A stretch of DNA of 64,000 nucleotides. Source: Herbaspirillum sp. GW103. Its GTDB lineage: Bacteria > Pseudomonadota > Gammaproteobacteria > Burkholderiales > Burkholderiaceae_D. Positions within the stretch are counted from its first letter, which is position 1. Each line of letters starts with the position of its first letter. Shown piece after piece: positions 37,600 to 46,974 of this stretch. The translations under genes and the position numbers were made by a program. Location: assembly GCF_000261365.1 (NCBI RefSeq), contig NZ_AJVC01000006.1, positions 496,001 to 560,000 on the forward strand, given 5' to 3'. A model generated the notes under the pieces. The model made no database searches, was not told the origin of the DNA, and saw nothing but the letters and a program-made list of their open reading frames with translations.

Positions 37600-38580
37600 A
37601 TGGACATCAACCAAGCCGTCGCTGAACTTGTAAAGCGCGAAGGCGGTATCTGCATTTTTGACAAGATTGCATTCCCTCTGCCCTACAACACCGATGCCGT
37701 CGCCTGCAAATTCGGTCTGGGGGCCGAGCTTTATATGGTGCCGACGGATCAGCCCGTGCTACGCCAGCGTGCTCTGGAATTCTTGGTGGATTATTGGAAG
37801 ACTTTTCCGGACAAGGTAAACCGCTTTTTGGCCCGAGACACGAGACGGGCAGTCAAGTTCTCTGGCGACCCTCGCGGCCGTATTCAATCCGATATTGACC
37901 TTCCACCGCTAAATGGTTACGGCGCGGCGCTCATGGGCATGGTGGACATTGGCGTGAAGATTGACAATGTTAATCCGTACCGAGCCGATGTACTTGTCCG
38001 CCGCGCAGAACAACGCGAGCTTTCCTGTGTAACTGCTCATTTTCAAATCTGTAACGGCCAGGGCAAGACAAACTTCGACGTGCTGCTCGCTGCCACCCTG
38101 CGCTGGTGCGCTATTTGCCAGCCGGTACATGGTAGTGCAGGGTGTGCCTTCGTATTCGAGAACGACCAAAAGAGTGAGTACACCCAACAACTGTTCAAAC
38201 GCTTTCCGGGGTTCGATTTCCAGGATGGAGGGTGGTTCGCCTTGGAGGCCCAAGACGTTCATTACCGCATCAAATGTGTGAACTGGCTGACCGTGCTATG
38301 TGATGCGCTGGTTGAAGAATTGGGAGGACGCGACAAGATGCGAGCGGCGCTGGAGCCGGTGTGCGAGGTGCACGACTACCCCGGCGGAGTGGTGATCCAG
38401 GCCGGAGCCTTTCCGCAGATCGGCGACACCTGGCGTGATGAGGTTCCGGAGGCCTACAGGTTGGTGGCCCGCTATACCAAAGCGATACGATTCGAGGCAT
38501 ATCGCGAAGGTCTATTCCGCGTCCCGCAGGGTCTGGACGACAATGAAGAAACCCTCGCATGGATTCGGCGCTTCGATTGA
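37600..38580 (+). CDS. DUF3396-family type VI immunity protein
   Basis: The 326-aa protein matches the DUF3396 (type VI immunity) family by its pattern: an FPLPYNTDAVACKFGLGAEL-like opening, SDIDLPPLNGYGAALMGMVD, and a C-terminal YPGGVVIQAGAFPQIGDTW segment. Members neutralise VRR-NUC effectors in the producing cell. It has no signal peptide, which fits a cytosolic nuclease target. AGGAGAA precedes the ATG. Its codon use is more AT-tolerant than neighbouring genes, consistent with transfer. It ends 10 nt from the convergent LysR gene, with no terminator seen. Confidence 0.8.
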   Translation: MDINQAVAELVKREGGICIFDKIAFPLPYNTDAVACKFGLGAELYMVPTDQPVLRQRALEFLVDYWKTFPDKVNRFLARDTRRAVKFSGDPRGRIQSDIDLPPLNGYGAALMGMVDIGVKIDNVNPYRADVLVRRAEQRELSCVTAHFQICNGQGKTNFDVLLAATLRWCAICQPVHGSAGCAFVFENDQKSEYTQQLFKRFPGFDFQDGGWFALEAQDVHYRIKCVNWLTVLCDALVEELGGRDKMRAALEPVCEVHDYPGGVVIQAGAFPQIGDTWRDEVPEAYRLVARYTKAIRFEAYREGLFRVPQGLDDNEETLAWIRRFD

Positions 38581-38590
38581 CTCGGCCGAG

Positions 38591-39535
38591 TCAGCCCGAC
38601 GCCGCCACCCCGCGCGCAAATCCATCCACGAACAGCCGCGCTACCGGCGACAGGAGCGTCCCGCGCCGCGTCACCAGCTGATAGGGCTCGCTGCGCGTAT
38701 GCAGCTTCAGCGGCAGGATGCGCGTCATGCCGAAGCGCGTGCAGAACTGCGCCACATCCACCGACAGCAGCGCCACGAAGTGCGGATTCTTCTGCAGCAG
38801 CGACAAGGTGGTGAAGGCCGAGGTGGTTTCCATCAGGTGCAGCGGGAAGCGCAGGTCGGCATCATGGAATTCGCGCTCCAGCGTCAGGCGCATGGGCATG
38901 TTGGCCGAATAGACCACCCAGCGCGAATCGGCCAGGTCGGCCAGTTGCAGGCTCTGTGCCCCGGCCAGCGGATGTTGCACGCTGGCTACCACAGCCAGCT
39001 CTTCGTCATGGATGTTGAAGGCGTCATACAGGTCCGGGCGCTGGCTGATGCTGGTGCGGCAGATCGCCAGGTCCAGCCGCCCCTGGTCCAGCAGGCGCAG
39101 CAGCCGCGCACTGGTGTCTTCGACAATTTCCACCGACAGCGTCGGATGCGCCTCCAGCAATTGCGTGAGCGCATCGGTCAAGAGCGGCACCGCGCCCATG
39201 ATGGTGCCCACGGCCAGCCGTCCACCGTGGCCTTGCATGATGGATAACATTTCTTCACGCAGGTGAGTCAGGTCGGTCTGGATCAGCCGCGCATAGCGGA
39301 TCACGCAATGGCCCAGCTCGGTGGCCTCCAGTCCGCGATTGGTGCGGGTGAACAATTGCGCACCGAGCGTGCTCTCGATTTCCTGCAAGGCCTTGCTGGC
39401 GCCCGGCTGGGTCAGCGCTACCTGCTCGGCCGCCTTGAGCAGGGAACCATGGTCGGACAGCGCGATGAGCAGCCGCAACTGCCGCAGGTGCAGGCGCGAA
39501 GTGATGGAGGCCAGCGAGGGCAAGGTATTGTGCAT
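38591..39535 (-). CDS. LysR-family transcriptional regulator
   Basis: The 314-aa protein has the LysR order: N-terminal winged helix (RLHLRQLRLLIALSDHGSLL, then QPGASKALQEIESTLGAQLF) and a periplasmic-binding-like effector domain. ATG 39535 (MHNTLPSLASI) is preferred over a TTG five codons upstream because a G-rich site is spaced for it. It is divergent from the iron alcohol dehydrogenase, so it probably controls that gene set; the inducer is unknown. The N-terminus recalls GbpR/GalR-type LysR proteins of sugar catabolism. Confidence 0.93.
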   Translation of the reverse strand: MHNTLPSLASITSRLHLRQLRLLIALSDHGSLLKAAEQVALTQPGASKALQEIESTLGAQLFTRTNRGLEATELGHCVIRYARLIQTDLTHLREEMLSIMQGHGGRLAVGTIMGAVPLLTDALTQLLEAHPTLSVEIVEDTSARLLRLLDQGRLDLAICRTSISQRPDLYDAFNIHDEELAVVASVQHPLAGAQSLQLADLADSRWVVYSANMPMRLTLEREFHDADLRFPLHLMETTSAFTTLSLLQKNPHFVALLSVDVAQFCTRFGMTRILPLKLHTRSEPYQLVTRRGTLLSPVARLFVDGFARGVAASG

Positions 39536-39561
39536 GGAAGTGATCCCCAAAAGAAGCTGCT

Positions 39562-39590
39562 AGTATGAGCGCTGGTTATACCCATATCAA
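39562..39590 (-). promoter_or_regulatory. promoter of the LysR gene
   Basis: On the minus strand TTGATA (39590-39585) and CATACT (39567-39562) are 17 nt apart, 27 nt before the LysR start. The rest of the 204-nt divergent region shows no second clear promoter for the dehydrogenase. Confidence 0.55.
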
Positions 39591-39739
39591 CAGCTCTCAT
39601 TAGCCAAGTGCCCCTCGATGGCTTAGAGTCTGGCTTTCCAAAGCGGGACCCCATTGGGAAGCACCGGCTTCTGCAGGGTTTCGGAGCAAGCCCGCCGATG
39701 GCGGCCCCGGTGGAGACATCTATAAATCAAGGCTATGTA

Positions 39740-40879
39740 ATGGCACTCATCAACTACATTACCCAGGTCCAGTTCGACTACGGCGCACTGGCGCTGCTGC
39801 AGCAGGAATGCGACCGCCTGGGCATCAAGAAGCCGCTGCTGGTGACCGACCCGGGCATCCGCAACGCCGGCCTGCTGGACAAGGTCCTGGGCCAGTTGAA
39901 GGAGGGTGCCGGCACCGTCGTCTACGACCAGACCCCGCCCAATCCCAACGAGGGTGCCGTGCGCGCTGCCGTGGCATTGTTCCGTGAGCATGGCTGTGAT
40001 GGCATCGTGGCCGTCGGCGGCGGTTCCTCCATCGACCTGGCCAAAGGCGTGGCCGTGTGCGGCACCCACGAAGGCCCGCTGAAATCCTTTGCCCTCATCG
40101 AAGGCGGCCTGGCCAACATTACGGCCAAGACCGCACCGGTGATCGCCATTCCGACCACCGCCGGCACCGGCAGCGAAGTCGGCCGTGGCGCCATCCTGAT
40201 CCTCGACGATGGCCGCAAGGTCGGCATCATCTCGCCGCACCTGGTGCCCAAGCTGGCCATCTGCGACCCCGAACTGACGTTGGGTCTGCCGCCGCTGATG
40301 ACGGCGGCCACCGGTATGGATGCCATCGCGCACTGCCTGGAGACCTTCATGGCCCCGGCCTTCAACCCGCCTGCCGACGGCATCGCGTTGGATGGCCTGT
40401 GGCGAGCCTGGGCGCACATCGAGCGCGCTACCCGTGAACCGGGTGACCGCCAAGCGCGGCTGAACATGATGAGCGCCTCCATGCAGGGCGCCATGGCCTT
40501 CCAGAAGGGACTCGGTTGCGTACACAGCCTGTCGCACTCGCTGGGCGGCATCAATCCCAAGCTGCACCACGGCACCCTGAACGCGATCTTTCTGCCGGCC
40601 ATCATTGCCTTCAATGAAAGCGCGCCCAGCATGGTCAAGGACAACAAGATGGCCCGCATGGCCCACGCCATGGGCCTGGCCAGCGGTGCCGAGATCGGCC
40701 CGGCAATCCGTGACATGAGCCGTCGCCTGGGCTTGCCCGCAGGGCTGCGCGAACTGGGCGTGAGCGAATCCCTGTTCCCTCAGATCATCAAGGGTGCCCT
40801 GGCCGACCACAGCCACAAAACCAATCCGCGCGAAGCCTCGGAACAGGATTACCTGAACATGCTGCAGCAATCCATGTGA
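39740..40879 (+). CDS. iron-containing alcohol dehydrogenase
   Basis: The 379-aa protein is a group III (iron-dependent) NAD(P)-linked alcohol dehydrogenase. The nucleotide site GGGSSIDLAKG and the PTTAGTGSEVG segment are present. Metal ligands are visible: the D-x3-H pair in GMDAIAHCLE and histidines in VHSLSHSLGG and KLHHGTLNA. ATG 39740 has AAGG 7 nt upstream; the longer ORF start at 39608 lies in the regulatory region. The next gene is an aldehyde dehydrogenase, so the pair may oxidise an alcohol to an acid in two steps. The substrate is unknown. Confidence 0.92.
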   Translation: MALINYITQVQFDYGALALLQQECDRLGIKKPLLVTDPGIRNAGLLDKVLGQLKEGAGTVVYDQTPPNPNEGAVRAAVALFREHGCDGIVAVGGGSSIDLAKGVAVCGTHEGPLKSFALIEGGLANITAKTAPVIAIPTTAGTGSEVGRGAILILDDGRKVGIISPHLVPKLAICDPELTLGLPPLMTAATGMDAIAHCLETFMAPAFNPPADGIALDGLWRAWAHIERATREPGDRQARLNMMSASMQGAMAFQKGLGCVHSLSHSLGGINPKLHHGTLNAIFLPAIIAFNESAPSMVKDNKMARMAHAMGLASGAEIGPAIRDMSRRLGLPAGLRELGVSESLFPQIIKGALADHSHKTNPREASEQDYLNMLQQSM

Positions 40880-41019
40880 TGGCCGACAATGAACAGCGCG
40901 GGCAGGCTACTCTCGGCCTGCGGCGCATTTCCCCCTCAGCTGCCCCCGCCTCGCGCGGGCGCAGCTTTCTTGCCTGACCCGACCCCGGGCGGCATCAACG
41001 ACACCAGCAGGAGCACAAC

Positions 41020-42609
41020 GTGAGCGACAAGATCCTAGGACACAACTATATCGGCGGCCAGCGCAGCGGCCAGGGCGACGTCGCCCTGCACAGCGTGGAC
41101 GCGACCACCGGCGCGCTCTTCGAGACGCCCTTCCTGACCGCCACCGAGCAGGAAGTCGCCGCCGCCGTGGATGCGGCCGAGAAGGCCTATCCGCTGTACC
41201 GCGCCATTGCCGCCGAACAGCGCGCGCTGTTCCTGGAAGCCATCGCCGACGAGATCGACGCCCTGGGCGAGGACTTCCTCGCCTGCGTGGCCCGCGAAAC
41301 CGCCTTGCCGGCCACCCCGCGCCTGGCCGGTGAGCGCGCCCGCACCAGCGGTCAGATGCGCCTGTTCGCCAAGGTCCTGCGCCGTGGCGACTTCTACGGT
41401 GCCCGCATCGATACCGCCTTGCCGCAACGCCAGCCGCTGCCGCGTCCGGACATCCGCCAGTACAAGATCGGCGTGGGCCCGGTGGCTGTGTTCGGCGCCA
41501 GCAACTTCCCGCTGGCCTTCTCGGTGGCCGGTGGTGATACCGCTGCCGCCCTGGCGGCCGGCTGCCCGGTGGTGTTCAAGGCCCACAGCGGCCACCTGGT
41601 CACCTCCGAACTGGTGGCCAATGCCATCGAGCGCGCCGTCAAGAAGACCGGCATGCCGGCCGGCACCTTCAACATGATCTACGGTGATCGCGTCGGTGCC
41701 CAGCTGGTCAAGAGCGCCGGCATCCAGGCCGTGGGCTTTACCGGCTCGCTGCGCGGTGGCCGCGCCCTGTGCGACATGGCTGCAGCGCGTCCGCAGCCGA
41801 TCCCGGTGTTTGCCGAGATGTCCAGCATCAACCCCATCATCCTGATGTCCGAAGCACTCAAGGTGCGCGGTGACGCCATCGCCAAGGACCTGGCCGGCTC
41901 CGTCACGGTCGGCGTGGGCCAGCTGTGCACCAGCCCGGGCCTGCTCCTGGGTGTGCGGTCGCCGGAACTGACTGCCTTCATCGAGAAGCTGTCGGCAGCC
42001 TTCGGCGGCAGCAATCCGGCCACCATGCTCAACAGCGGCGGCCTGACCCACTACAACGGCGGCGTCGCTCGCCTGACCCAGCTGCCGGGCGTGAAGGTCA
42101 TCGCCACCGGCGGCACCAGCTACACCCAGGCCGTGCCGCACCTGTTCAAGGCTGATGCCGCGCTGCTGTTCTCCAAGGAAGCGCCGCTGGAAGAAGAAGT
42201 CTTCGGCCCCTCCACCGTGATCGTCGAGCTGGAAAGCCGTGAGCAACTGCTGGACTTCGCCGCCAAGATGAACGGCCAACTGACCGCCACCCTGCAAGCC
42301 GAAATCGGCGACCTGCAAGGCAACCAGGACCTCATTGCCATCCTCGAACAGAAGGCAGGCCGCCTGCTCTTGAACGGCTTCCCGACCGGTGTCGAGGTGT
42401 GCGATGCGATGGTGCACGGCGGCCCGTATCCGGCCACGTCCGACGCCCGTGGCACTTCGGTGGGCACGCTGGCCATCGAGCGCTTCCTGCGCCCGGTGTG
42501 CTACCAGAACTACCCGGACGCGATGCTGCCGGCCGCGCTGCAAAACGCCAATCCGCTGGGCCTGATGCGCCTGGTCGATGGCGAACAGACGCGCGCTACC
42601 GTCGGCTGA
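41020..42609 (+). CDS. aldehyde dehydrogenase, alpha-ketoglutaric semialdehyde type
   Basis: The 529-aa protein belongs to the NAD(P)-dependent aldehyde dehydrogenase superfamily and most resembles 2,5-dioxovalerate dehydrogenases, which make 2-oxoglutarate from sugar acids or hydroxyproline. The general base is in VFAEMSSINP and the catalytic Cys in GVGQLCTSPG; the NAD site region VAVFGASNFPLAFSVAGGDT is intact. It starts at GTG 41020 with AGGAG upstream, 140 nt after the alcohol dehydrogenase. The preceding spacer holds a weak GCAGGC/GCCTGC hairpin only. Exact substrate is inferred. Confidence 0.88.
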   Translation: MSDKILGHNYIGGQRSGQGDVALHSVDATTGALFETPFLTATEQEVAAAVDAAEKAYPLYRAIAAEQRALFLEAIADEIDALGEDFLACVARETALPATPRLAGERARTSGQMRLFAKVLRRGDFYGARIDTALPQRQPLPRPDIRQYKIGVGPVAVFGASNFPLAFSVAGGDTAAALAAGCPVVFKAHSGHLVTSELVANAIERAVKKTGMPAGTFNMIYGDRVGAQLVKSAGIQAVGFTGSLRGGRALCDMAAARPQPIPVFAEMSSINPIILMSEALKVRGDAIAKDLAGSVTVGVGQLCTSPGLLLGVRSPELTAFIEKLSAAFGGSNPATMLNSGGLTHYNGGVARLTQLPGVKVIATGGTSYTQAVPHLFKADAALLFSKEAPLEEEVFGPSTVIVELESREQLLDFAAKMNGQLTATLQAEIGDLQGNQDLIAILEQKAGRLLLNGFPTGVEVCDAMVHGGPYPATSDARGTSVGTLAIERFLRPVCYQNYPDAMLPAALQNANPLGLMRLVDGEQTRATVG

Positions 42610-42728
42610 TTGTCCGTACGCAAGACCGGACCGGCAAGGGACTGCCGGTCCCGCAAGACCTTCCCCGCACTCGATTGCGGGGTCGCAACAAGAACGACAT
42701 TCCAAGACCCCTAGAGGAGGAGACCCCC

Positions 42729-43940
42729 ATGACCGCATTCATCCGGCGCGCCGCGCTGTCGGCCGCCTGTGCCCTGCTGGGCGCAGCCACCCTGCCATCC
42801 GCTCACGCGGCGGGCGATACCATCAAGATCGGCTTCATCACCGACATGTCTGGCACCTATGCTGACTTCGACGGCCAGGGCGGTGTCGAAGCCATCCGCA
42901 TGGCCATTGCCGATGCCGGCGGCACCATCAACGGCAAGAAGGTGGAACTGGTCTTTGCCGACCACCAGAACAAGGCCGACATCGCCGCCAACAAGGCCCG
43001 CGAATGGTTTGACCGCGACGGCGTGGACATGCTGGTGGGCGGCGTGAATTCGGCGGCCAGCCTGGCCATGGGCAAGGTGGCGGCCGAAAAGAAGAAGATC
43101 TTCCTCTCCGTCGGAGCCGGCACCACGCGCCAGACCAACGAGGAATGCAATGCCTACACCATCCAGTACGCTTACGACACCACGGCTCTGGCGCGAGGCA
43201 CGGGCGCGGCCATCACGCGCCAGGGCGGCAAGTCCTGGTATTTCCTGACGGCGGACTATGCCTTTGGCACCTCGCTGGAAAAGGACACCAGCGACGTCGT
43301 CAAGAGCAATGGCGGCAATGTCGTGGGCGCGACGCGGGTGCCGCTGGCGACCTCGGATTTCTCGTCCTTCCTGTTGCAGGCGCAGTCGTCCAAGGCCCAG
43401 ATCCTGGGCCTGGCCGTGGCCGGCGGTGACGTCATCAATGCCATCAAGGCCGCCAATGAATTCGGCGTGAACAAGACCATGAAGCTGGCCGGGCTGCTGA
43501 TCTTCATCAACGATACCCATTCGCTGGGCCTGCAGCTGACCCAAGGGATGTACCTGACCGACGGCTGGTACTGGGACCTGAACGACCGGAGCCGCGCCTG
43601 GGCCAATCGTTATTTCCTGAAGATGAAGAAGATGCCCTCCATGTTCCAGGCCGGCGACGCTTCGGCCGTGGGCCAGTACCTGAAGGCGGTCAAGGCCGTG
43701 GGCAGTACCGATGCCGATCAGGTCATGGATTACCTGCGCAAGAATCGTATTGATGATTTCTTCACCAGCAATGGCGTGGTGCGTCCGGACGGCCGCATGG
43801 TGCACGACATGTACCTGATGGAAGTGAAGAAACCTTCCGAATCCAAGCGTCCCTGGGACTACTACAAGCTGGTGCAGACCATCCCCGGCGAGCAAGCCTA
43901 CATGACCAAGGCTGAATCCAAATGCGCACTGTGGAAGTGA
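42729..43940 (+). CDS. ABC transporter substrate-binding protein, LIV type
   Basis: The 403-aa protein has a Sec signal peptide (MTAFIRRAALSAACALLGAA, cleaved after SAHA) and a Peripla_BP_6 fold: IKIGFITDMSGTYADFDGQG at the start and VELVFADHQNKADIAANKAR. Such proteins bind branched-chain amino acids, amides or aromatic acids in the periplasm. ATG 42729 has GAGGAGGAG upstream, much stronger than other starts. No permease or ATPase gene is nearby, so it must share a distant transporter. It shares a direction with the two dehydrogenases and may bring in their precursor. Confidence 0.9.
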   Translation: MTAFIRRAALSAACALLGAATLPSAHAAGDTIKIGFITDMSGTYADFDGQGGVEAIRMAIADAGGTINGKKVELVFADHQNKADIAANKAREWFDRDGVDMLVGGVNSAASLAMGKVAAEKKKIFLSVGAGTTRQTNEECNAYTIQYAYDTTALARGTGAAITRQGGKSWYFLTADYAFGTSLEKDTSDVVKSNGGNVVGATRVPLATSDFSSFLLQAQSSKAQILGLAVAGGDVINAIKAANEFGVNKTMKLAGLLIFINDTHSLGLQLTQGMYLTDGWYWDLNDRSRAWANRYFLKMKKMPSMFQAGDASAVGQYLKAVKAVGSTDADQVMDYLRKNRIDDFFTSNGVVRPDGRMVHDMYLMEVKKPSESKRPWDYYKLVQTIPGEQAYMTKAESKCALWK

Positions 43941-44037
43941 GCGCACCGACGTAATCAAATCAAGCCGGGTGGCGCGCGTGATGCCGCCGCCCGCCAGTTT
44001 TTGAGCAAGAAGTCTGATGTGGATCGGACCATGTTCG

Positions 44038-44071
44038 ACGCATCCCGGGTGACCGGGGTGCGTTTTTTTTT
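44038..44071 (+). terminator. terminator after the substrate-binding protein
   Basis: An 11-bp stem (44038-44048 with 44053-44063, one G-T pair) closes a GTGA loop and runs into nine T. It ends the + strand dehydrogenase/binding-protein unit before the convergent minus-strand genes. Confidence 0.92.
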
Positions 44072-44089
44072 CGCCTGGGCGCCGATGGC

Positions 44090-44551
44090 TCAGGTGCGAC
44101 GCGCCACTTGCGGGCGCATGGCCACACCCAGGCGATTCCAGGCGTTGATGATGGCGACCGCGAAGGTCAGGTTGGCGATCTCGGTATCGCTGAAATGCTC
44201 TTGCAGTTGGGCGAAGGCGGCATCTTCCTTGTCGGCGTCCTGCTGGTGCAGGTGGGTGAAGCGCTCGGCCCAGTTCAGCGCGGCGCGCTCGGCGTCGGTG
44301 AAGAAGGGGATTTCGCGCCAGGCCGCCAGGGTGTTGAGGCGCTGCTGGTCTTCGCCTTTCTGCAGCAGGTCATGGGAGTGCATGTCCACGCAGAAGGCAC
44401 AGCCGTTCAGTTGCGATACGCGCAGGAATATCAGTTCCAGCAGCTTGGGATCGACACCGCTCTGGTGGACCACCTCGCTGGCCTTGAGCAGGCCATTGAA
44501 GGCGGGTGCGGCGAGCTTGGCATGGGGCAGACGTTGCTTGAAGTCGGACAT
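44090..44551 (-). CDS. AhpD/carboxymuconolactone decarboxylase-fold protein
   Basis: The 153-aa protein has the CMD/AhpD fold with the redox pair C51-x-x-C54 and H58 (NGCAFCVDMHSHD), as in alkylhydroperoxidase-like enzymes. ATG 44551 has GGAG upstream; the longer ORF start is rejected. It is the 'C' of the COE group (carboxymuconolactone decarboxylase, oxidoreductase, epimerase) that ECF41 sigma factors control, and it has such a promoter. Substrate unknown. Confidence 0.9.
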   Translation of the reverse strand: MSDFKQRLPHAKLAAPAFNGLLKASEVVHQSGVDPKLLELIFLRVSQLNGCAFCVDMHSHDLLQKGEDQQRLNTLAAWREIPFFTDAERAALNWAERFTHLHQQDADKEDAAFAQLQEHFSDTEIANLTFAVAIINAWNRLGVAMRPQVARRT

Positions 44552-44610
44552 GAGGATTCTCCATCGGGGAAAAGGTGACAACGACGCCAATCGCCGCTGT
44601 TCCCCTTCTA

Positions 44611-44637
44611 GACGGAGTGGGCTCGCCCCTTGTGACA
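44611..44637 (-). promoter_or_regulatory. ECF41-type promoter of the AhpD-like gene
   Basis: On the minus strand TGTCACA (44637-44631) is followed by exactly 16 nt and CGTC (44614-44611). This equals the motif described for ECF41 sigma factors. It lies 60 nt before the AhpD-like start and directly after the sigma-factor gene. Confidence 0.85.
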
Positions 44638-44674
44638 GATTCGATCAAAAATAAATGAAGAAATCTGAAAAATC

Positions 44675-45637
44675 TCAGGGCGGCGTGTTCTGCTGGACGA
44701 TGGCGGCCAGCTTGTCGGGGTTGCGCACCACATAGATGGCGTGGATGCGCAGGCCGTCCGATTCCAGCACCTGGGCCGATTCCAGCGCGCCATCGACGTA
44801 GCGCAGCAAGCCCGGGCTGCCGTTGATCCAGGCCGCGCGATAGACGATGCGCCGGGCGAAGCGCCGCACGTTGGCGTAGTAGAGCCAGGAGATGCGCTCG
44901 CCACCGGCCAGCGGGTGCGGGAACGAGGCCACCTTGCCGCCACCGTCGCCGATCAGGCGCGCATCCTCGGCCAGCAGGCCCAGCATGGCCTCGCGCTGGC
45001 CGCTTTGCACGGCCTGCATGAATTTCTCCAGCAGCAGGGCGTGGGTTTCGCGCGTGACGGGGCCGGAAGCGGCGCGTACTGAGGTGCGGGTGATGCCATC
45101 GGCCTCCTGTCGCGCCAGCCGCTCGCGGGCGCGATGCACCAGCTGGCGGCAACTGGCTTCGGACTTCTGGAGGATGGCGGCGATGTCGGGGTAGTCGTTG
45201 TCAAATACTTCACGTAGCAGGAAAGCCGCGCGTTCCTCGGGCTTGAGGCGCTCCAGCAGCAGCAGGTAGGCGAAGGAAACGTCACTTTGCTGTTCCAGCA
45301 GGGCTTCCGGCGAGGGGGCCAGGCGGGCCGCGCCGAACAGGTCGATCTCCGGCGTCGGGTCGGCCAGGCCCACCAGCGGCTCCGGCAGCCAGTGGCCGAC
45401 GTAGTGCTGGCGCTCCTGCTGCAGCTGGCGCAGGCGGTCGATGCACAGGCGCGTGACCACCGTGACCAGCCAGGCTTCGGCCGAGTTCAGGACCGACTTG
45501 TCCTGGGCATGCCAGCGCAGCCAGGCGTCCTGCAGGACGTCGTCGGCTTCGCTGCGCGAGGCCAGCATGCGGTAGGCCACGCCGAACAGGCGTGGCCGCA
45601 GCTGCGTGAACAGGGCGAGTACGGGGTCGTCGGTCAT
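44675..45637 (-). CDS. ECF41-family RNA polymerase sigma factor
   Basis: The 320-aa protein has sigma region 2 (FGVAYRMLASRSEADDVLQD, residues 18-37), region 4 (LLLLERLKPEERAAFLLREV then a helix-turn-helix) and a SnoaL/NTF2-like C-terminal domain of about 120 aa. ECF41 hallmarks are present: WLPEP at 83-87 in the linker and DGGGK at 231-235 in the C-terminal domain. In this family the fused C-terminal domain replaces an anti-sigma factor. It starts 26 nt after hemB on the same strand and precedes its apparent target gene. Confidence 0.93.
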   Translation of the reverse strand: MTDDPVLALFTQLRPRLFGVAYRMLASRSEADDVLQDAWLRWHAQDKSVLNSAEAWLVTVVTRLCIDRLRQLQQERQHYVGHWLPEPLVGLADPTPEIDLFGAARLAPSPEALLEQQSDVSFAYLLLLERLKPEERAAFLLREVFDNDYPDIAAILQKSEASCRQLVHRARERLARQEADGITRTSVRAASGPVTRETHALLLEKFMQAVQSGQREAMLGLLAEDARLIGDGGGKVASFPHPLAGGERISWLYYANVRRFARRIVYRAAWINGSPGLLRYVDGALESAQVLESDGLRIHAIYVVRNPDKLAAIVQQNTPP

Positions 45638-45663
45638 CGGCCGGGCCTGGGGTGGCAGAGGGA

Positions 45664-46686
<1,023 letters not shown>

Positions 46687-46893
46687 TCAGCTTTCAAAAA
46701 TTAGATGTTATTTGAGGCGATCTTGGAATTATTTCGAGACAAATATCGCTATCTTCGGAGATTTGATTCCTTTGATTGCAAATCCGCCCAAATTTCCGCG
46801 ACTTACATTATCTTGGCTGCAGGTGATTTTTTCACCTCCCGCTTCCCCTTCCCTCCCTGAGCGGGGCTGATCGCGCAAGCGAAAAGCGTTCTT

Positions 46894-46928
46894 CCCCGGA
46901 GAATTTCCCTGTTCTCCGGGGTTTTTTT
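46894..46928 (+). terminator. orphan + strand terminator between engB and hemB
   Basis: CCCCGGAGAA (46894-46903) pairs perfectly with TTCTCCGGGG (46912-46921) and is followed by seven T. It faces right, yet both neighbouring genes are on the minus strand, and on the minus strand no T run follows the stem. The 291-nt gap also has a small stem at 46821-46837. It may end a + strand small RNA. Confidence 0.8.
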
Positions 46929-46974
46929 ATTCATGCGTTGTACTCCGTTTGCAGGGATTCTGCCTTGTCGGCGA

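Noticed and set aside
41035-42738. Minus-strand open frame opposite the aldehyde dehydrogenase
   Set aside because: The + strand protein has catalytic Cys and Glu motifs; the minus frame is a shadow.
44370-45152. Minus-strand frame covering the end of the sigma factor and the AhpD-like gene
   Set aside because: It is out of frame with both recognised proteins and runs through the ECF41 promoter.
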